64,000 nucleotides of DNA from the NCBI GenBank assembly GCA_002721895.1, contig PBLV01000006.1, positions 58,808 through 122,807 on the forward strand, read 5' to 3'. This stretch comes from Verrucomicrobiales bacterium (GTDB taxonomy: Bacteria > Verrucomicrobiota > Verrucomicrobiae > Limisphaerales > UBA1100). Below the pieces are notes generated by a model that had not been told where the DNA came from, did no database searches, and worked only from the letters and a program-made list of their open reading frames with translations. Positions 27,379 to 37,187 of the stretch are shown here, in pieces. Numbering within the stretch: position 1 is the first letter of the stretch; each line of letters starts with the position of its first letter. The translations under genes and the position numbers were made by a program.

Positions 27379-28647
27379 ATGCGTATTTGGTCATACATCG
27401 CAGCCGGCTGGCTTTTGCTCGCCTTGCCAACCGTTAACGCCGCACCGCCCAACAAGGAGGGCAACTCGACAACGGCAGCCAAACAGAACGGCGTGTTTGA
27501 CCCCAACACCTTGGAGGGAAACCAAGCCGTGCGCTGGATGGAGGAAACATTCGGCCAGAAAATTTTTGGCGTTTCACTCTGGCAATTCATCCTCGCGTTC
27601 CTGGCCATTGTCATCGGCGTTTTCATTCGCCGCATTCTGCAGAACTACGTGGAAGCCAAGCTGGCTAAGTGGTTTGAAAAAACCAAGGCCACTTGGGATG
27701 ACCTCTTGTTCGAGGCAGTCCGCAAGCCGCTTAATGCGTTCATCATGGTGGGTGCCATCCATATCGCCATTTCCATCCTCGTCTTTCGCATTGAAGGCAT
27801 CCCCCATGGATTAGTGGGGAAAAGCTACACAGTAGGCCTGGGAATCATCATCATTTGGGCGGTCTATCGCTTGGTCGATGTGATGGCGCACTATCTGGAC
27901 GACCTGTTGGCCCGGGGTGACACTGAACTCAAGGGCCAATTCACCCCGCTGGCTACGCGCGCGATGCGCATTTTTATCGTCATTGTCGGTGGCCTCACGG
28001 TACTGGCTACTATCGGTGTGAATGTGAACGGCCTCGTGGGCGGATTAGCGGTTGGTGGACTGGCCATTTCCATGGCGGCATCCGACACTGTTGCCAACTT
28101 CATCGGCACTTTCAATATCCTCACCGACCGGCCTTACAAAGTGGGGGACTGGATATCCGTCGGCAGCGAAATTGACGGAACAGTCGAGGAAATCGGCTTT
28201 CGTTCCACCCGCGTTCGCACCTTTGAGAAGACGCTGATCACCGTGCCCAACGGCACGATCAACAAATCCAACGTCAAGAACTGGTCCCGCATGCCCAAGC
28301 GTCGTGTCAAGATGACCATTGGCGTCACCTACAACACCAAACCCAACGAAATGCGGGCGCTGCTGGAACGCATTGAGAAAATGCTCCGTGAAGACAAGGA
28401 CGTGGATCAGGAATACATGCTGGTTCAATTTACGGATTTCGGCCCCAGCTCATTGGATATTTTCCTCTACTACTTCACAAAGTCCACGGTCTGGAAGGAA
28501 TACCTCGACGTGCGTCAGAGGATCAATCTGCAGATCATGGATCTTCTGGAGGAAATGGATCTGGAATTCGCCTTCCCCACACAAACCCTGCACTTGGCGG
28601 ACAGCGAGGACGATATCCCGGCAACGGTGAAAGCCGCCGAAAAATGA
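27379..28647 (+). CDS. Small-conductance mechanosensitive channel (MscS family)
   Basis: Releases solutes on hypo-osmotic shock. A signal-type leader (1-21) and a short Asn/Thr-rich periplasmic segment precede the membrane helices. The pore helix region GGLAVGGLAISMAASDTVANFIGTF and the beta domain with DRPYKVGDWI and VPNGTINKSNVKNWSR are clear. 422 residues, longer than E. coli MscS because of the added N-terminal part. Located 31 bp after the CPA2 antiporter. The next gene is close enough to be in the same transcript. Confidence 0.92.
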   Translation: MRIWSYIAAGWLLLALPTVNAAPPNKEGNSTTAAKQNGVFDPNTLEGNQAVRWMEETFGQKIFGVSLWQFILAFLAIVIGVFIRRILQNYVEAKLAKWFEKTKATWDDLLFEAVRKPLNAFIMVGAIHIAISILVFRIEGIPHGLVGKSYTVGLGIIIIWAVYRLVDVMAHYLDDLLARGDTELKGQFTPLATRAMRIFIVIVGGLTVLATIGVNVNGLVGGLAVGGLAISMAASDTVANFIGTFNILTDRPYKVGDWISVGSEIDGTVEEIGFRSTRVRTFEKTLITVPNGTINKSNVKNWSRMPKRRVKMTIGVTYNTKPNEMRALLERIEKMLREDKDVDQEYMLVQFTDFGPSSLDIFLYYFTKSTVWKEYLDVRQRINLQIMDLLEEMDLEFAFPTQTLHLADSEDDIPATVKAAEK

Positions 28648-28721
28648 CCCATTTGGGACTAGCCAAGAAAGTTTCCTTGGGGATAGACTCCCCCCTCTGC
28701 GTCAAATCGTGGAATAAAATC

Positions 28722-29537
28722 ATGAAAACCACCCCCCAAAGTCCGCATGTTCTCCAAGCAATCCGACTCAGCGTGGCAGCCGTAATGATGATTGCCGGCC
28801 TGAACCTCACTCCCCTGCTGGCCGATGACAAGGACAAGAAAGTTCCCTTCGACGATGCTGCGCGCGCATTGATCACGAAAGTTCGCGGCATGATTCGGAA
28901 CGATCGTGGCGCTGCCGTCAAAGCCTACCGTGAAGGTGCCATTAAGCTGGCCAAGGATTATCCCGACGAGATCGGCCCCCGTGCGATGCTACTGGAAGCC
29001 TCCAGCCTCATTGACGATGCCAAGGAGAAGAAAGCCATCCTAAACGACTTGGCAAACCTGAAGAATCCCAAGTTCGCCCCCATTGCCAGCCGCGCCAAGG
29101 GACAACTCAAGAAGCTCGACGCTCTCGGCAAACCGCTGCCCATCAGGTTCAAGGCAATGGACGGCCGCGAAGTGGATCTGACAAAGATGAAAGGAAAGGT
29201 TGTGCTGGTTGATTTTTGGGCCACATGGTGCGGCCCCTGTATTGCCGAGCTGCCGCATGTGAAGAAAACCTATGCCAAGTACAACAAGAAAGGCTTTGAG
29301 ATCATCGGCATTTCCCTCGACAGCAAGGAAAAGGCCCTAAACGATTTTGTCAACAAGGAGAACATGCCTTGGCCGCAATATTTCGACGGTAAGGGCTGGA
29401 AAAACAAGCTGGCGCAAGAGTACGGCATCCAAAGCATCCCCGCCATGTGGTTGGTGGATAAGAAGGGCAATCTGGTGGACATGAATGCTCGTGCCAATCT
29501 TGATTCCAAGGTAGAAAAGCTTCTTGCTGAAGAATAA
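28722..29537 (+). CDS. Exported TlpA-like thioredoxin-fold protein (intact CxxC)
   Basis: Starting at the ATG at 28722 (271 residues), the protein has a signal peptide ending near LLADD (residue 35), a helical N-terminal segment (45-130) and a TlpA/ResA-like thioredoxin domain (138-271) with the redox pair Cys170 and Cys173 in WATWCGPC and a later IQSIPAMWL cis-proline loop. It probably reduces or exchanges disulfides in the periplasm. A frame opens at 28644 but its extra 26 residues break the signal peptide. Followed 5 bp later by a paralogue. Confidence 0.87.
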   Translation: MKTTPQSPHVLQAIRLSVAAVMMIAGLNLTPLLADDKDKKVPFDDAARALITKVRGMIRNDRGAAVKAYREGAIKLAKDYPDEIGPRAMLLEASSLIDDAKEKKAILNDLANLKNPKFAPIASRAKGQLKKLDALGKPLPIRFKAMDGREVDLTKMKGKVVLVDFWATWCGPCIAELPHVKKTYAKYNKKGFEIIGISLDSKEKALNDFVNKENMPWPQYFDGKGWKNKLAQEYGIQSIPAMWLVDKKGNLVDMNARANLDSKVEKLLAEE

Positions 29538-29542
29538 GCCCA

Positions 29543-30463
29543 ATGCATTTTCCGCCCATCAATCCCCTCCCCGCGCTGGCCGCTATGCTGATACTGGCTA
29601 CGGCCGGCCAAGCTGCGGAGGGCGGGAGTGATTTCAATGCCAAGGCCGCTGAAGCCGTCAAGAAGGCCAAGGCGACAATCGCAGAAAATGGGCTTCAGGC
29701 GGGCCTCAAGGAATACGAAGAGGCAGCCATTGCCCTGCGTGCTGAATTCCCAAACCGTGCTGAGCCATGGGCGATGCTGCTGGAAGTGGCCATCAATCTG
29801 GATTTTCAAGATGAAAAACTCCAGCCGAAGGCAACCATGCCCGGCCCGGATGATGCCCCCATCAAGGTGATCGATCATGTCCGCTCCCTGCTGGCGGACA
29901 TCTCAAAGGCATCCGCGGCCAACGCCACCACCAAAGAGCGTGCACGCAACGAAACGACGCGTCTGGATCGTATCGGCAAACCCATGACACTGGAGTTTGA
30001 TGCCCTCATTCTCGACGAAAAATCCGGCCTTGTGCGGAATGAGCCGTTCAGTGTGGCCGGCCACAAGGGCAAGGTTGTGCTGATCCATTTTTGGTCCACC
30101 CAGAGTGGTCCGTGCATCGCTGACCTCCCCCGCATTACCAAGGCACGTGCGGGACACGGCGAGGACATTGTCCTTGCGGGCATTTCCTTGGATACTAACC
30201 AAGCCCGCTTGCGCCGCTACCTGAAAGAAAACAAAATTGATTGGCCACAACATTTCGATGGCCGCGGCTGGGACAATAAGTTCGCCATTGATTTTGGCGT
30301 CACCAGCATTCCGGCCCAGTGGTTGATTGACCGCAATGGGAACCTGCGCGATACCAACGGCAGGCATAACCTTGAAGCGAAACTCAAGGTGTTGACCGCC
30401 GAAAAAATCAGTGAACCGGAAGACAGCCCGCCAGATGCCCCCGAGACCTCAGAAGGCGAATAA
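29543..30463 (+). CDS. Exported TlpA-like protein with degenerate active site (SxxC)
   Basis: Paralogue of the preceding gene: signal peptide (1-25), helical N-terminal region (31-145) and a thioredoxin-like domain. The active-site segment reads FWSTQSGPC, so the first redox cysteine is Ser188 and only Cys191 remains. TSIPAQWL keeps the cis-proline loop. It ends in an acidic Pro/Glu-rich tail of about 20 residues. It cannot make an intramolecular CxxC disulfide, so a binding, isomerase-like or mixed-disulfide role is possible. 306 residues. A terminator hairpin follows. Confidence 0.83.
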   Translation: MHFPPINPLPALAAMLILATAGQAAEGGSDFNAKAAEAVKKAKATIAENGLQAGLKEYEEAAIALRAEFPNRAEPWAMLLEVAINLDFQDEKLQPKATMPGPDDAPIKVIDHVRSLLADISKASAANATTKERARNETTRLDRIGKPMTLEFDALILDEKSGLVRNEPFSVAGHKGKVVLIHFWSTQSGPCIADLPRITKARAGHGEDIVLAGISLDTNQARLRRYLKENKIDWPQHFDGRGWDNKFAIDFGVTSIPAQWLIDRNGNLRDTNGRHNLEAKLKVLTAEKISEPEDSPPDAPETSEGE

Positions 30464-30516
30464 TCCGCCTTGTTTGACCTTGATTTCTTCAAACCCTCAC
30501 GGCAGTCTCCGCCTTT

Positions 30517-30545
30517 CGCCGCCACTAAGGGCGGCGTGATTTTTT
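30517..30545 (+). terminator. Rho-independent terminator directly before infA
   Basis: CGCCGCC (30517-30523) and GGCGGCG (30530-30536) form a perfect 7-bp GC stem with loop ACTAAG, followed by TGA and six T (30540-30545). It would end the tlpA transcript. It also ends only 3 nt before the infA ATG, leaving no Shine-Dalgarno sequence between. Confidence 0.8.
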
Positions 30546-30548
30546 GGT

Positions 30549-30767
30549 ATGGCGAAAGAGGAACCCATTGAGCTGGACGGCACGGTAACGCAAGTACTGC
30601 CTGGCACCATGTTCCGCGTCAAGCTGCCGAACGGCCACGAGGTGCTCGCCCATATTTCTGGCAAAATGCGTAAACACTTCATCCGGATTGCCGTGGGAGA
30701 CAAGGTGCGCGTGGAAATGTCGCCCTATGACCTGACCAAGGCGCGCATTCGCTACCGCGAGCGTTGA
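30549..30767 (+). CDS. infA: Translation initiation factor IF-1
   Basis: The 72-residue OB-fold factor that blocks the ribosomal A site during initiation. [30 protein letters not shown] and [11 protein letters not shown] are diagnostic. The ATG lies 3 nt after the T-tract of a terminator hairpin, with no Shine-Dalgarno between, so it is either leaderless from a nearby start or regulated by read-through. Not in a ribosomal-protein operon here. Confidence 0.96.
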   Translation: MAKEEPIELDGTVTQVLPGTMFRVKLPNGHEVLAHISGKMRKHFIRIAVGDKVRVEMSPYDLTKARIRYRER

Positions 30768-30826
30768 GAATCTGCGCATAACCCACGCTCGACCCGGGCG
30801 GGCTGGCCATCCACCCTGATTGCGTC

Positions 30827-32221
30827 ATGCAGGTCCACTTTCTTGGCGCAACACGGACAACCACTGGCTCCATGTTTCTTCTGGAGCTGAACAACCAACG
30901 CATTCTCCTTGAATGCGGAATGTATCAGGGGAAACGAAAAGAATCCATTGAACGCAACCGCAAGTTCCCTTTTGACCCCCAATCTATTGACGTCGCTGTT
31001 TTGAGCCATTCGCATATCGATCACTGCGGCAATTTTCCCAACCTCTGCCGAAACGGGTTTGATGGAAACATTTTCTGCACTCACGCAACACGAGATCTGG
31101 CAGGCATCATGCTTGAAGATTCCGCGCGCATTCAGGAATCGGACGCCGAGTATATTTCCCGAAAAAATGAGAAAAAGGGGCTGCCCCCCGTGGAGCCCCT
31201 CTATACGGTCCGTGATGCGGATAAAGCTTCACGACAGTTTGTCTCCACGAACTACGATCGGCCCATGCTCATCGCCGACGGGGTGACGCTGACATTTCAT
31301 GATGCAGGCCACATCCTCGGTAGCGCGCAGATTGCCTTGGACATCCGAGAAAACGGACGAAACTACCGATATCTGTTCACCGGCGATATTGGCCGGAGCG
31401 GCCACGCGATTCTCCGCAATCCCGACTCAGTAAAGGACGTTGATTACCTCCAAATTGAGAGCACCTACGGCAACCGCGAACACGGCCCACGGGCCGATGC
31501 CCCCGTTGAAATCTGCAAACTCGTTCGCGAGACAGCTCATCGCGGAGGCAAGATTATCATCCCCGCCTTTTCAGTCGGACGAACACAGTTGATTGTTTAC
31601 ACGTTGCATCAACTGGCAGAGTCCGGCGATCTGCCACCTATTCCCATTTTTGTCGATAGCCCTCTCAGCGTCAATGCTACTGAAGTCTTTCGCCTCCACC
31701 CCGAATGTTTCAACGAAGAGATCTACACATTTCTTCGAGAAAAAGAGAATCCATTTGGAATGGAAAACCTCAAATATATTCGTAATGTCTCCCAATCCAA
31801 GCAGCTGAACTTGCTCAACGAACCTGCCATCATAATCAGCAGCTCTGGCATGTGCGAGGGGGGACGCATTCGGCATCACCTCAAGAACAATATCGAAAAC
31901 CCTAAGAATCTCGTCCTCTTCGTTGGATATTGCGCCCAACACACCCTGGGAGCTCGCATCATCAATGGCGACTCGCCTGTTAAAATTTTTGGTGAAGAAT
32001 ATGAAATCAAAGCTCAGGTTGCCCGGCTGGACGCTTACTCTGGCCATGCCGACAAGCATGAGTTACAAGCGCATGTTGATGAACTCACTGGAGATATCCA
32101 AAAAGCGTTTGTCGTTCACGGGGAAGAAGACCAATCTCTGGCTTTTGCCGATACACTTCGGGAACAGCTGCCCAATGCAGAAGTTCGAGTTCCGGTTTAT
32201 GGTGAAAAAATTACGATTTGA
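30827..32221 (+). CDS. Beta-CASP metallo-beta-lactamase-fold RNA hydrolase
   Basis: CPSF73/YSH1-like single-stranded RNA processing family. The zinc-binding motif SHSHIDHCGN is at 60-69, followed by HDAGHILGSA, FTGDIGRSGH, the beta-CASP segments IESTYGNREH and IIPAFSVGRTQ, SSSGMCEGGRIRHHL, and YSGHADKHEL near the C-terminus. 464 residues, complete, with no KH domain. Likely an endo- or 5'-exoribonuclease in the cytoplasm; the target is unknown. Confidence 0.9.
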   Translation: MQVHFLGATRTTTGSMFLLELNNQRILLECGMYQGKRKESIERNRKFPFDPQSIDVAVLSHSHIDHCGNFPNLCRNGFDGNIFCTHATRDLAGIMLEDSARIQESDAEYISRKNEKKGLPPVEPLYTVRDADKASRQFVSTNYDRPMLIADGVTLTFHDAGHILGSAQIALDIRENGRNYRYLFTGDIGRSGHAILRNPDSVKDVDYLQIESTYGNREHGPRADAPVEICKLVRETAHRGGKIIIPAFSVGRTQLIVYTLHQLAESGDLPPIPIFVDSPLSVNATEVFRLHPECFNEEIYTFLREKENPFGMENLKYIRNVSQSKQLNLLNEPAIIISSSGMCEGGRIRHHLKNNIENPKNLVLFVGYCAQHTLGARIINGDSPVKIFGEEYEIKAQVARLDAYSGHADKHELQAHVDELTGDIQKAFVVHGEEDQSLAFADTLREQLPNAEVRVPVYGEKITI

Positions 32222-32268
32222 ACAAATGATTGCCTCGGAGCGTCATTTCGCTCAGTCTTGATCGAGGG

Positions 32269-33417
32269 ATGGGACTTAATCCTCAAAAATTTCTCATTCA
32301 CGCATGGTCGAGCCACCGGCTGACCTTTTTGGTCACTGTGTCGTTGATTGTGCATGCTTTCGCGTGGGGAGCCGTTCTCTGGACCGGCGTCTTGGATCCG
32401 GCCATCAATTTCAGCGATAAAAACAAGCCAAAACGCAAGCTGTCACTAGAGTTTATCCAACCCAAACCAGCCTCAAAACCTGTTCCGCCCCCTCCAGTTA
32501 AAAAAGTCCAGCCCAGCACATTTGTCCAAGTCGAACCCAAGAATGAATCCGCCGAAAAACCTGAGGACGCCGACAAATACTCAAATAAAAATTCTCAGGC
32601 GGCAAATCCTGAGCCCGGCAACCAAAACAAGGCCAAGGTTGACGGAGACGAAGCAGAAGCGGCGCGAACACGCGACATTCCCCAGCCATCATTAAAGAAA
32701 CTGAAACCATTACCACGAGGCGGAGTTCAATCCCCCGGCCCCAAGCATCAGGATTATTCCATCAGCAACCCTTCCCCCTCACGCCCTGCCCCTTCAAGAA
32801 CCCAGCCCGCTGGCGCACCCAAAAAGATCGCCCTTCCCAAACAAGGCACACGCGGGCCCACCCCAAAAACCGCCAAGCTTTCACTTTCAAATCCAGTAAC
32901 GGAAATCGTGAACCACCCTGCCTCCGCCCCCTTGGAGGTGCGCTTGGATCCCGGACCGCCACCGCCCAAAAAGGAATCACCGCTGCAGCGCGCCAAACGC
33001 AGGCTGGGGAATGATGCCGGCAATACCCGCCTGCTTCCCGGCGAAGCCACTCATCAAGAGGGAGGCGCCCCGCGCAAGGGCACGCCCCGCTTCAACGTCA
33101 TGCTCACCGGCTACGGTGATTATGATGAAAAACTTATCACCGCAATTTACCACAGTTGGATACGCAAGAACCACGACGCCAAGATGCTTCAACCTTATCG
33201 GGTTGTCATCGAGTTCACGTTGCGCCATGACGGAAGAATCGAGAATCTTCGGGTCAGCAATGGCAACACCGCCCTTTCGAGTCCATTGGCCGAGTTTGTC
33301 TGCCAACGATCCATTGAGGAGCCGGCCCCATTCGAGAAATGGAATGACAGGATGAAACTTTCCCTTGGCGACCACAGACCCTGCCGCATCACGTTCAGCT
33401 TTAACCTCAAAAACTGA
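32269..33417 (+). CDS. TonB-type energy transducer
   Basis: The ATG at 32269 gives 382 residues: a short cytoplasmic part, one membrane helix (about 18-40), a long Pro/Lys-rich periplasmic spacer (60-265), and a C-terminal TonB-like domain (about 280-382) with YHSWIRKNH and VVIEFTLRHDGRIENLRVSNG. A TTG at 32230 is a possible earlier start. Followed by exbB and exbD, it should couple the proton gradient to outer-membrane transport, though a TolA-like role is not excluded. Confidence 0.83.
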   Translation: MGLNPQKFLIHAWSSHRLTFLVTVSLIVHAFAWGAVLWTGVLDPAINFSDKNKPKRKLSLEFIQPKPASKPVPPPPVKKVQPSTFVQVEPKNESAEKPEDADKYSNKNSQAANPEPGNQNKAKVDGDEAEAARTRDIPQPSLKKLKPLPRGGVQSPGPKHQDYSISNPSPSRPAPSRTQPAGAPKKIALPKQGTRGPTPKTAKLSLSNPVTEIVNHPASAPLEVRLDPGPPPPKKESPLQRAKRRLGNDAGNTRLLPGEATHQEGGAPRKGTPRFNVMLTGYGDYDEKLITAIYHSWIRKNHDAKMLQPYRVVIEFTLRHDGRIENLRVSNGNTALSSPLAEFVCQRSIEEPAPFEKWNDRMKLSLGDHRPCRITFSFNLKN

Positions 33418-33418
33418 A

Positions 33419-34156
33419 TTGACCCGGCGCCTTTTCCTCAACCTGCTACTCCTTCTGGCCTTGGCGGTTTCGCCGCTTTGTGCCCATGCCGCTGAATCTG
33501 CAACCCCGTCCGCCAAGGCAAAATCACAGCCTGTCGACGATACCCCCACCAATGGGAAAAGTTCCTCCATGAAAACAGCGATTATCGCCCTCCTGATCCT
33601 GCTTTCGATTGTCGGACTCACCTTCATCATCGAGCGCGGCCTCGCCTTGCGCACGCACAAGATCATTCCCCCCGATCTTCGAAACGCCCAGCGCCAGCTT
33701 CAGGACACAGATGACCTATCCACCCTTAAAGCCTATTGCCAGCACTTTGACTCACCCTATGGCCGCCTTCTGGCCTATGCCATCGACAACCGCCACCTTC
33801 CCCGCCAGGAAAATTCCGAAAGCCTCCAGACACGCGCACGCCACGAAATCGCACAGATGGAACGCGGGCTGGTCGTCTTGGAGATTACAACAGGAATCGC
33901 TCCTCTCCTGGGCCTTGTGGGCACCATCTTCGGGCTCATCTCACTATTTAAAGCCATGGGGATCGAGGGTGCCGACCAATCACATTTCGCCGACGGCATT
34001 TCCATCGCCCTGCAGGCCACCTTGCTGGGCTTGGTCATTGCAATCCCATCCCTAGCCGCATGGAGCCTTTACAACAAGCGTATTGAAACGCTCGCGATTG
34101 AAATTGAAAGCCACTCTGAGGAGTTTCTCAGGCACTACTACAACCGCGCTGATTAA
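33419..34156 (+). CDS. ExbB/TolQ-family proton channel subunit
   Basis: MotA/TolQ/ExbB domain with three membrane helices: residues about 51-74, a second near GIAPLLGLVGTIFGLISLF and a third near ISIALQATLLGLVIAIPS. It is unusual in carrying an N-terminal signal-peptide-like leader (RRLFLNLLLLLALAVSPLCAHA) before the first helix. I take the TTG at 33419, 1 bp after the tonB stop; an in-frame TTG at 33365 would overlap tonB by 53 bp. It pairs with exbD 2 bp downstream. Confidence 0.82.
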   Translation: MTRRLFLNLLLLLALAVSPLCAHAAESATPSAKAKSQPVDDTPTNGKSSSMKTAIIALLILLSIVGLTFIIERGLALRTHKIIPPDLRNAQRQLQDTDDLSTLKAYCQHFDSPYGRLLAYAIDNRHLPRQENSESLQTRARHEIAQMERGLVVLEITTGIAPLLGLVGTIFGLISLFKAMGIEGADQSHFADGISIALQATLLGLVIAIPSLAAWSLYNKRIETLAIEIESHSEEFLRHYYNRAD

Positions 34157-34158
34157 AC

Positions 34159-34578
34159 ATGCAGTTTGCCCCAGCCAAGAACCGCAAGCCACCCGGCGTC
34201 ATCATCGTCTCGCTGGTGGACGTCTTGATGGTCGTCTTGATTTTCATGGTTGTCAGCACCACCTTCAAGGACAGTCAGGCCTTTATTAATCTCGCTGCAT
34301 CTTCTGAGGCCGATGGACACCAACAACAAAATTTGAAACCACTGGTAATCACCGTTCCCGAAAATGCCGAAAATATCCTGCTTGATGGAAGCCCGTTCCA
34401 AATCGGCCAAATCGAACGGGAATTGAAAGAAAGACTTCAACAAACACCAAACCTCCAAGTATCCATCGAGGCCGACGGCAAGGCCGACTTCGAGATTATT
34501 GTAAAAATTCGCGATGCCGCCAAGTCAGCCGGAGTGAAAAACCTGAATGCCTTCGTCCAGGAAGGCCCCGTTCCCTAG
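34159..34578 (+). CDS. ExbD/TolR-family transport protein
   Basis: Small biopolymer-transport protein: one membrane helix (about 13-34) containing Asp21 in [16 protein letters not shown], the proton-path aspartate, then a periplasmic domain with [17 protein letters not shown] and [25 protein letters not shown]. 139 residues. Completes the TonB-ExbB-ExbD complex. Its TAG stop shares the palindrome CTAG with the argG stop on the other strand. Confidence 0.87.
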   Translation: MQFAPAKNRKPPGVIIVSLVDVLMVVLIFMVVSTTFKDSQAFINLAASSEADGHQQQNLKPLVITVPENAENILLDGSPFQIGQIERELKERLQQTPNLQVSIEADGKADFEIIVKIRDAAKSAGVKNLNAFVQEGPVP

Positions 34579-35810
34579 CGCCGTCGACCGCGTTTTTTGC
34601 CAACACTCGCCCCAACCTTCAGCCGCAAACCATTCAGCCTGATAAAACCAGTTGCATCTCCCTGATCATAGGCTTGGGTTGGATCCGCCTCCATCGTCGC
34701 AAGTGCTGGATTGTACAAGCTCACCGTTGATTTCCGGCCCGCCGTGTACATTCCCCCTTTGTACAACTTAACCCGCACAGTGCCGGAAACATTCCGCTGT
34801 GACTCCTCAACCAACGCCTGTAAAACCTGACGCTCCGGCGCAAACCAAAATCCATTGTACACCAATTCCGAATATTTCGGGATCAACGAGTCTCGCAGAT
34901 GCATCACCTCACGATCCATGGTTAGGCTTTCCATCTGCCGATGGGCAAAATGCAGGATTGCGCCGCCGGGCGTTTCATAAACCCCCCGGCTCTTCATGCC
35001 CACAAAGCGGTTTTCCACCAGATCCACGCGCCCTACACCATGCTTGCCGCCAAGCTTGTTTAGTCTACGCATGACCCCCAGCGGCGATAACGCCTTTCCG
35101 TTTACCGCGACACAATTGCCCTTTTCAAATTCCAGTGTCACATATTCCGCCTTGTTCGGCGCATCTTCAGGCGCCACGCTCAGCTTGAACATGCCCTCGT
35201 TTTTCGGGGCAAAGGCATCAAACCACGGATCCTCGAGAATCCCCGCCTCATAGGAAATATGAAGCAGGTTGCGATCCATTGAGTAAGGCTTGCTGGTACT
35301 GGCCTCCACCTCAACGCCCTTGCGCCTGCAATATGCGAGCATTTCCTTGCGCCCTGGGAACTCATCCCGAAATCCCTCATCACGCCAAGGGGCAATCACT
35401 TCCAGATCCGGCGCCAACGCAGCCGTGGTCAGCTCAAAGCGCACTTGGTCATTGCCTTTGCCCGTTGCACCGTGCGCAATGGCATGCGCCTTTTCCTTGC
35501 GCGCAATCTCGACCATCCGCTTGGCAATCAGTGGACGCGCAACGCTTGTTCCCAGAAAATATTGCCCCTCGTAGATTGCGCCTGCGCGCATCATCGGAAA
35601 AATGAAATCACGCGCAAACTCCTCCTGCAGGTCGTCGATAAAGACCTTTGACGCCCCAGTACGGCGGGCCTTTTTATTGAGCCCGCGCAGTTCCTCCTCC
35701 TGCCCGATATCCGCACAGAAAGCGATCAGTTCCGCGTCATGCTTTTCCTTCAGCCACGTCAGGAGTACCGACGTGTCCAGCCCGCCTGAATATGCCAGGA
35801 CAATCTTCAT
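34575..35810 (-). CDS. argG: Argininosuccinate synthase
   Basis: Joins citrulline and aspartate with [18 protein letters not shown] at 6-20 is the PP-loop, with [31 protein letters not shown] and [22 protein letters not shown] following. 411 residues plus a basic tail (KKRGRRR). It overlaps the DUF1015 gene upstream by 4 bp on the same strand and exbD by 4 bp convergently. argH is not seen nearby. Confidence 0.96.
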   Translation of the reverse strand: MKIVLAYSGGLDTSVLLTWLKEKHDAELIAFCADIGQEEELRGLNKKARRTGASKVFIDDLQEEFARDFIFPMMRAGAIYEGQYFLGTSVARPLIAKRMVEIARKEKAHAIAHGATGKGNDQVRFELTTAALAPDLEVIAPWRDEGFRDEFPGRKEMLAYCRRKGVEVEASTSKPYSMDRNLLHISYEAGILEDPWFDAFAPKNEGMFKLSVAPEDAPNKAEYVTLEFEKGNCVAVNGKALSPLGVMRRLNKLGGKHGVGRVDLVENRFVGMKSRGVYETPGGAILHFAHRQMESLTMDREVMHLRDSLIPKYSELVYNGFWFAPERQVLQALVEESQRNVSGTVRVKLYKGGMYTAGRKSTVSLYNPALATMEADPTQAYDQGDATGFIRLNGLRLKVGASVGKKRGRRR

Positions 35811-37024
35811 AAATCAGTGAGGTTATGACAAAATAAACCATCGCGCAACTTCGGCTCGAACCATGTGCTCTTGGGCGGCATCAACCCCCCTCCATCCGCC
35901 ACCGCCAACAAGTCGGCGATACTTGTCGGATGCAACGCAAACGCGCAAGCCCAACCCAAATCATCCACGCGTCGCTCAAGTTCAGTAGCGCCCCGAATCC
36001 CACCTACAAAATCAATGCGCTCACTCGTCCTCGGATCCTCAATTCCAAGAATTGGTTCCAAGACATGCTTTTGCAACAGAGCCACGTCCAGCCGATCCTC
36101 AGCTCGTCCTCCTGCTCGCACCTCATCACGAAAACACAAACGCCTCCATGTACCCTCCGTGTAGAGTGATACTTCGTGTTTCTCCTCCGGCTGGCCCTCG
36201 CCGACAATATGCAGGACATCCTCCAACTGCGTCAAAAATTCCCCGGAAGACAAGCCGTTGAAATCCTTTACCACCCGATTGTACGCCAAAATCTGCATCT
36301 GGTGATCCGGGAAAATAACCGTAATGAAGCCACCACTTCCTCCCGCACCATCACGCACCCCATAAACCCGTGCCGCTGCAGCGCTCCGGTGATGCCCATC
36401 AGCAATGTAAAGCGCGCCAACCGTGGCAAATGCATCCTCCAGAAACGAAATCCCCATTTCATCCGTCACACTCCATGCCACATGCCTGACCCCATCAGCC
36501 GCCATAAAGTCATAATCCGCCGCCGCTGCCGTCCGCTCTTCGACAAATGAATCAATTGCCGTGACCGCACGGTACGTTAAAAACACCAGCCCAGTCTGCG
36601 AATCAAGCGCCTCCATGTGTCGCACCCGGTCATCTTCCTTTGCCGACCGGGTCAACTCGTGTTTCTTGATTTTACCGGAAACATACTCACCGCAATCCGC
36701 CAGCGCCACCAATCCAGTTTGCGAATGCCCCCCCATGACTTGCCGGTAAAGATAGAATCCCAGCTCCCCCTCCAAGGCCAACAATCCCTCCACCTGCATC
36801 CGCTGAAAATTCTCTGCCCCCTTGGCATACACTTCCGCCGAATACGGATCCACTCCTTCCGGAAAATCAATCTCCGGCTTGCTGACGTGCAGAAAACTCA
36901 AATCATTGCCCTCCGCCATAGCACGAGCCTCTCCAGTCGAGAGAACATCATAAGGCGGCGCACTAATCTCAGCCGCCAATCTGGGACTTGGACGCAACGC
37001 CCGAAATGGTTTCACCTTGGCCAT
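35807..37024 (-). CDS. DUF1015 family protein
   Basis: A conserved family of unknown function. [26 protein letters not shown] near the N-terminus, [20 protein letters not shown] and [15 protein letters not shown] in the middle are diagnostic, and the His-rich ADGHHR segment could form a binding site. 405 residues. The stop overlaps the argG start by 4 bp, so the two are probably cotranscribed. In other bacteria the family often sits with serine metabolism genes; no such neighbour is seen here. Confidence 0.9.
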   Translation of the reverse strand: MAKVKPFRALRPSPRLAAEISAPPYDVLSTGEARAMAEGNDLSFLHVSKPEIDFPEGVDPYSAEVYAKGAENFQRMQVEGLLALEGELGFYLYRQVMGGHSQTGLVALADCGEYVSGKIKKHELTRSAKEDDRVRHMEALDSQTGLVFLTYRAVTAIDSFVEERTAAAADYDFMAADGVRHVAWSVTDEMGISFLEDAFATVGALYIADGHHRSAAAARVYGVRDGAGGSGGFITVIFPDHQMQILAYNRVVKDFNGLSSGEFLTQLEDVLHIVGEGQPEEKHEVSLYTEGTWRRLCFRDEVRAGGRAEDRLDVALLQKHVLEPILGIEDPRTSERIDFVGGIRGATELERRVDDLGWACAFALHPTSIADLLAVADGGGLMPPKSTWFEPKLRDGLFCHNLTDL

Positions 37025-37187
37025 GGACGCGGGACGTTACCTGTGCACTCTCCATGGAACGAGAAAAATCTCCCTCGAATTTTCCCTTGCCCAATGACCG
37101 CCATTGAAAGAGAATTTCCCCGTTGTTCATCACATACACATTAGCCGCATCGACCGGCTCGTCTGAAACCCAAACCCCCGGGTTGTC

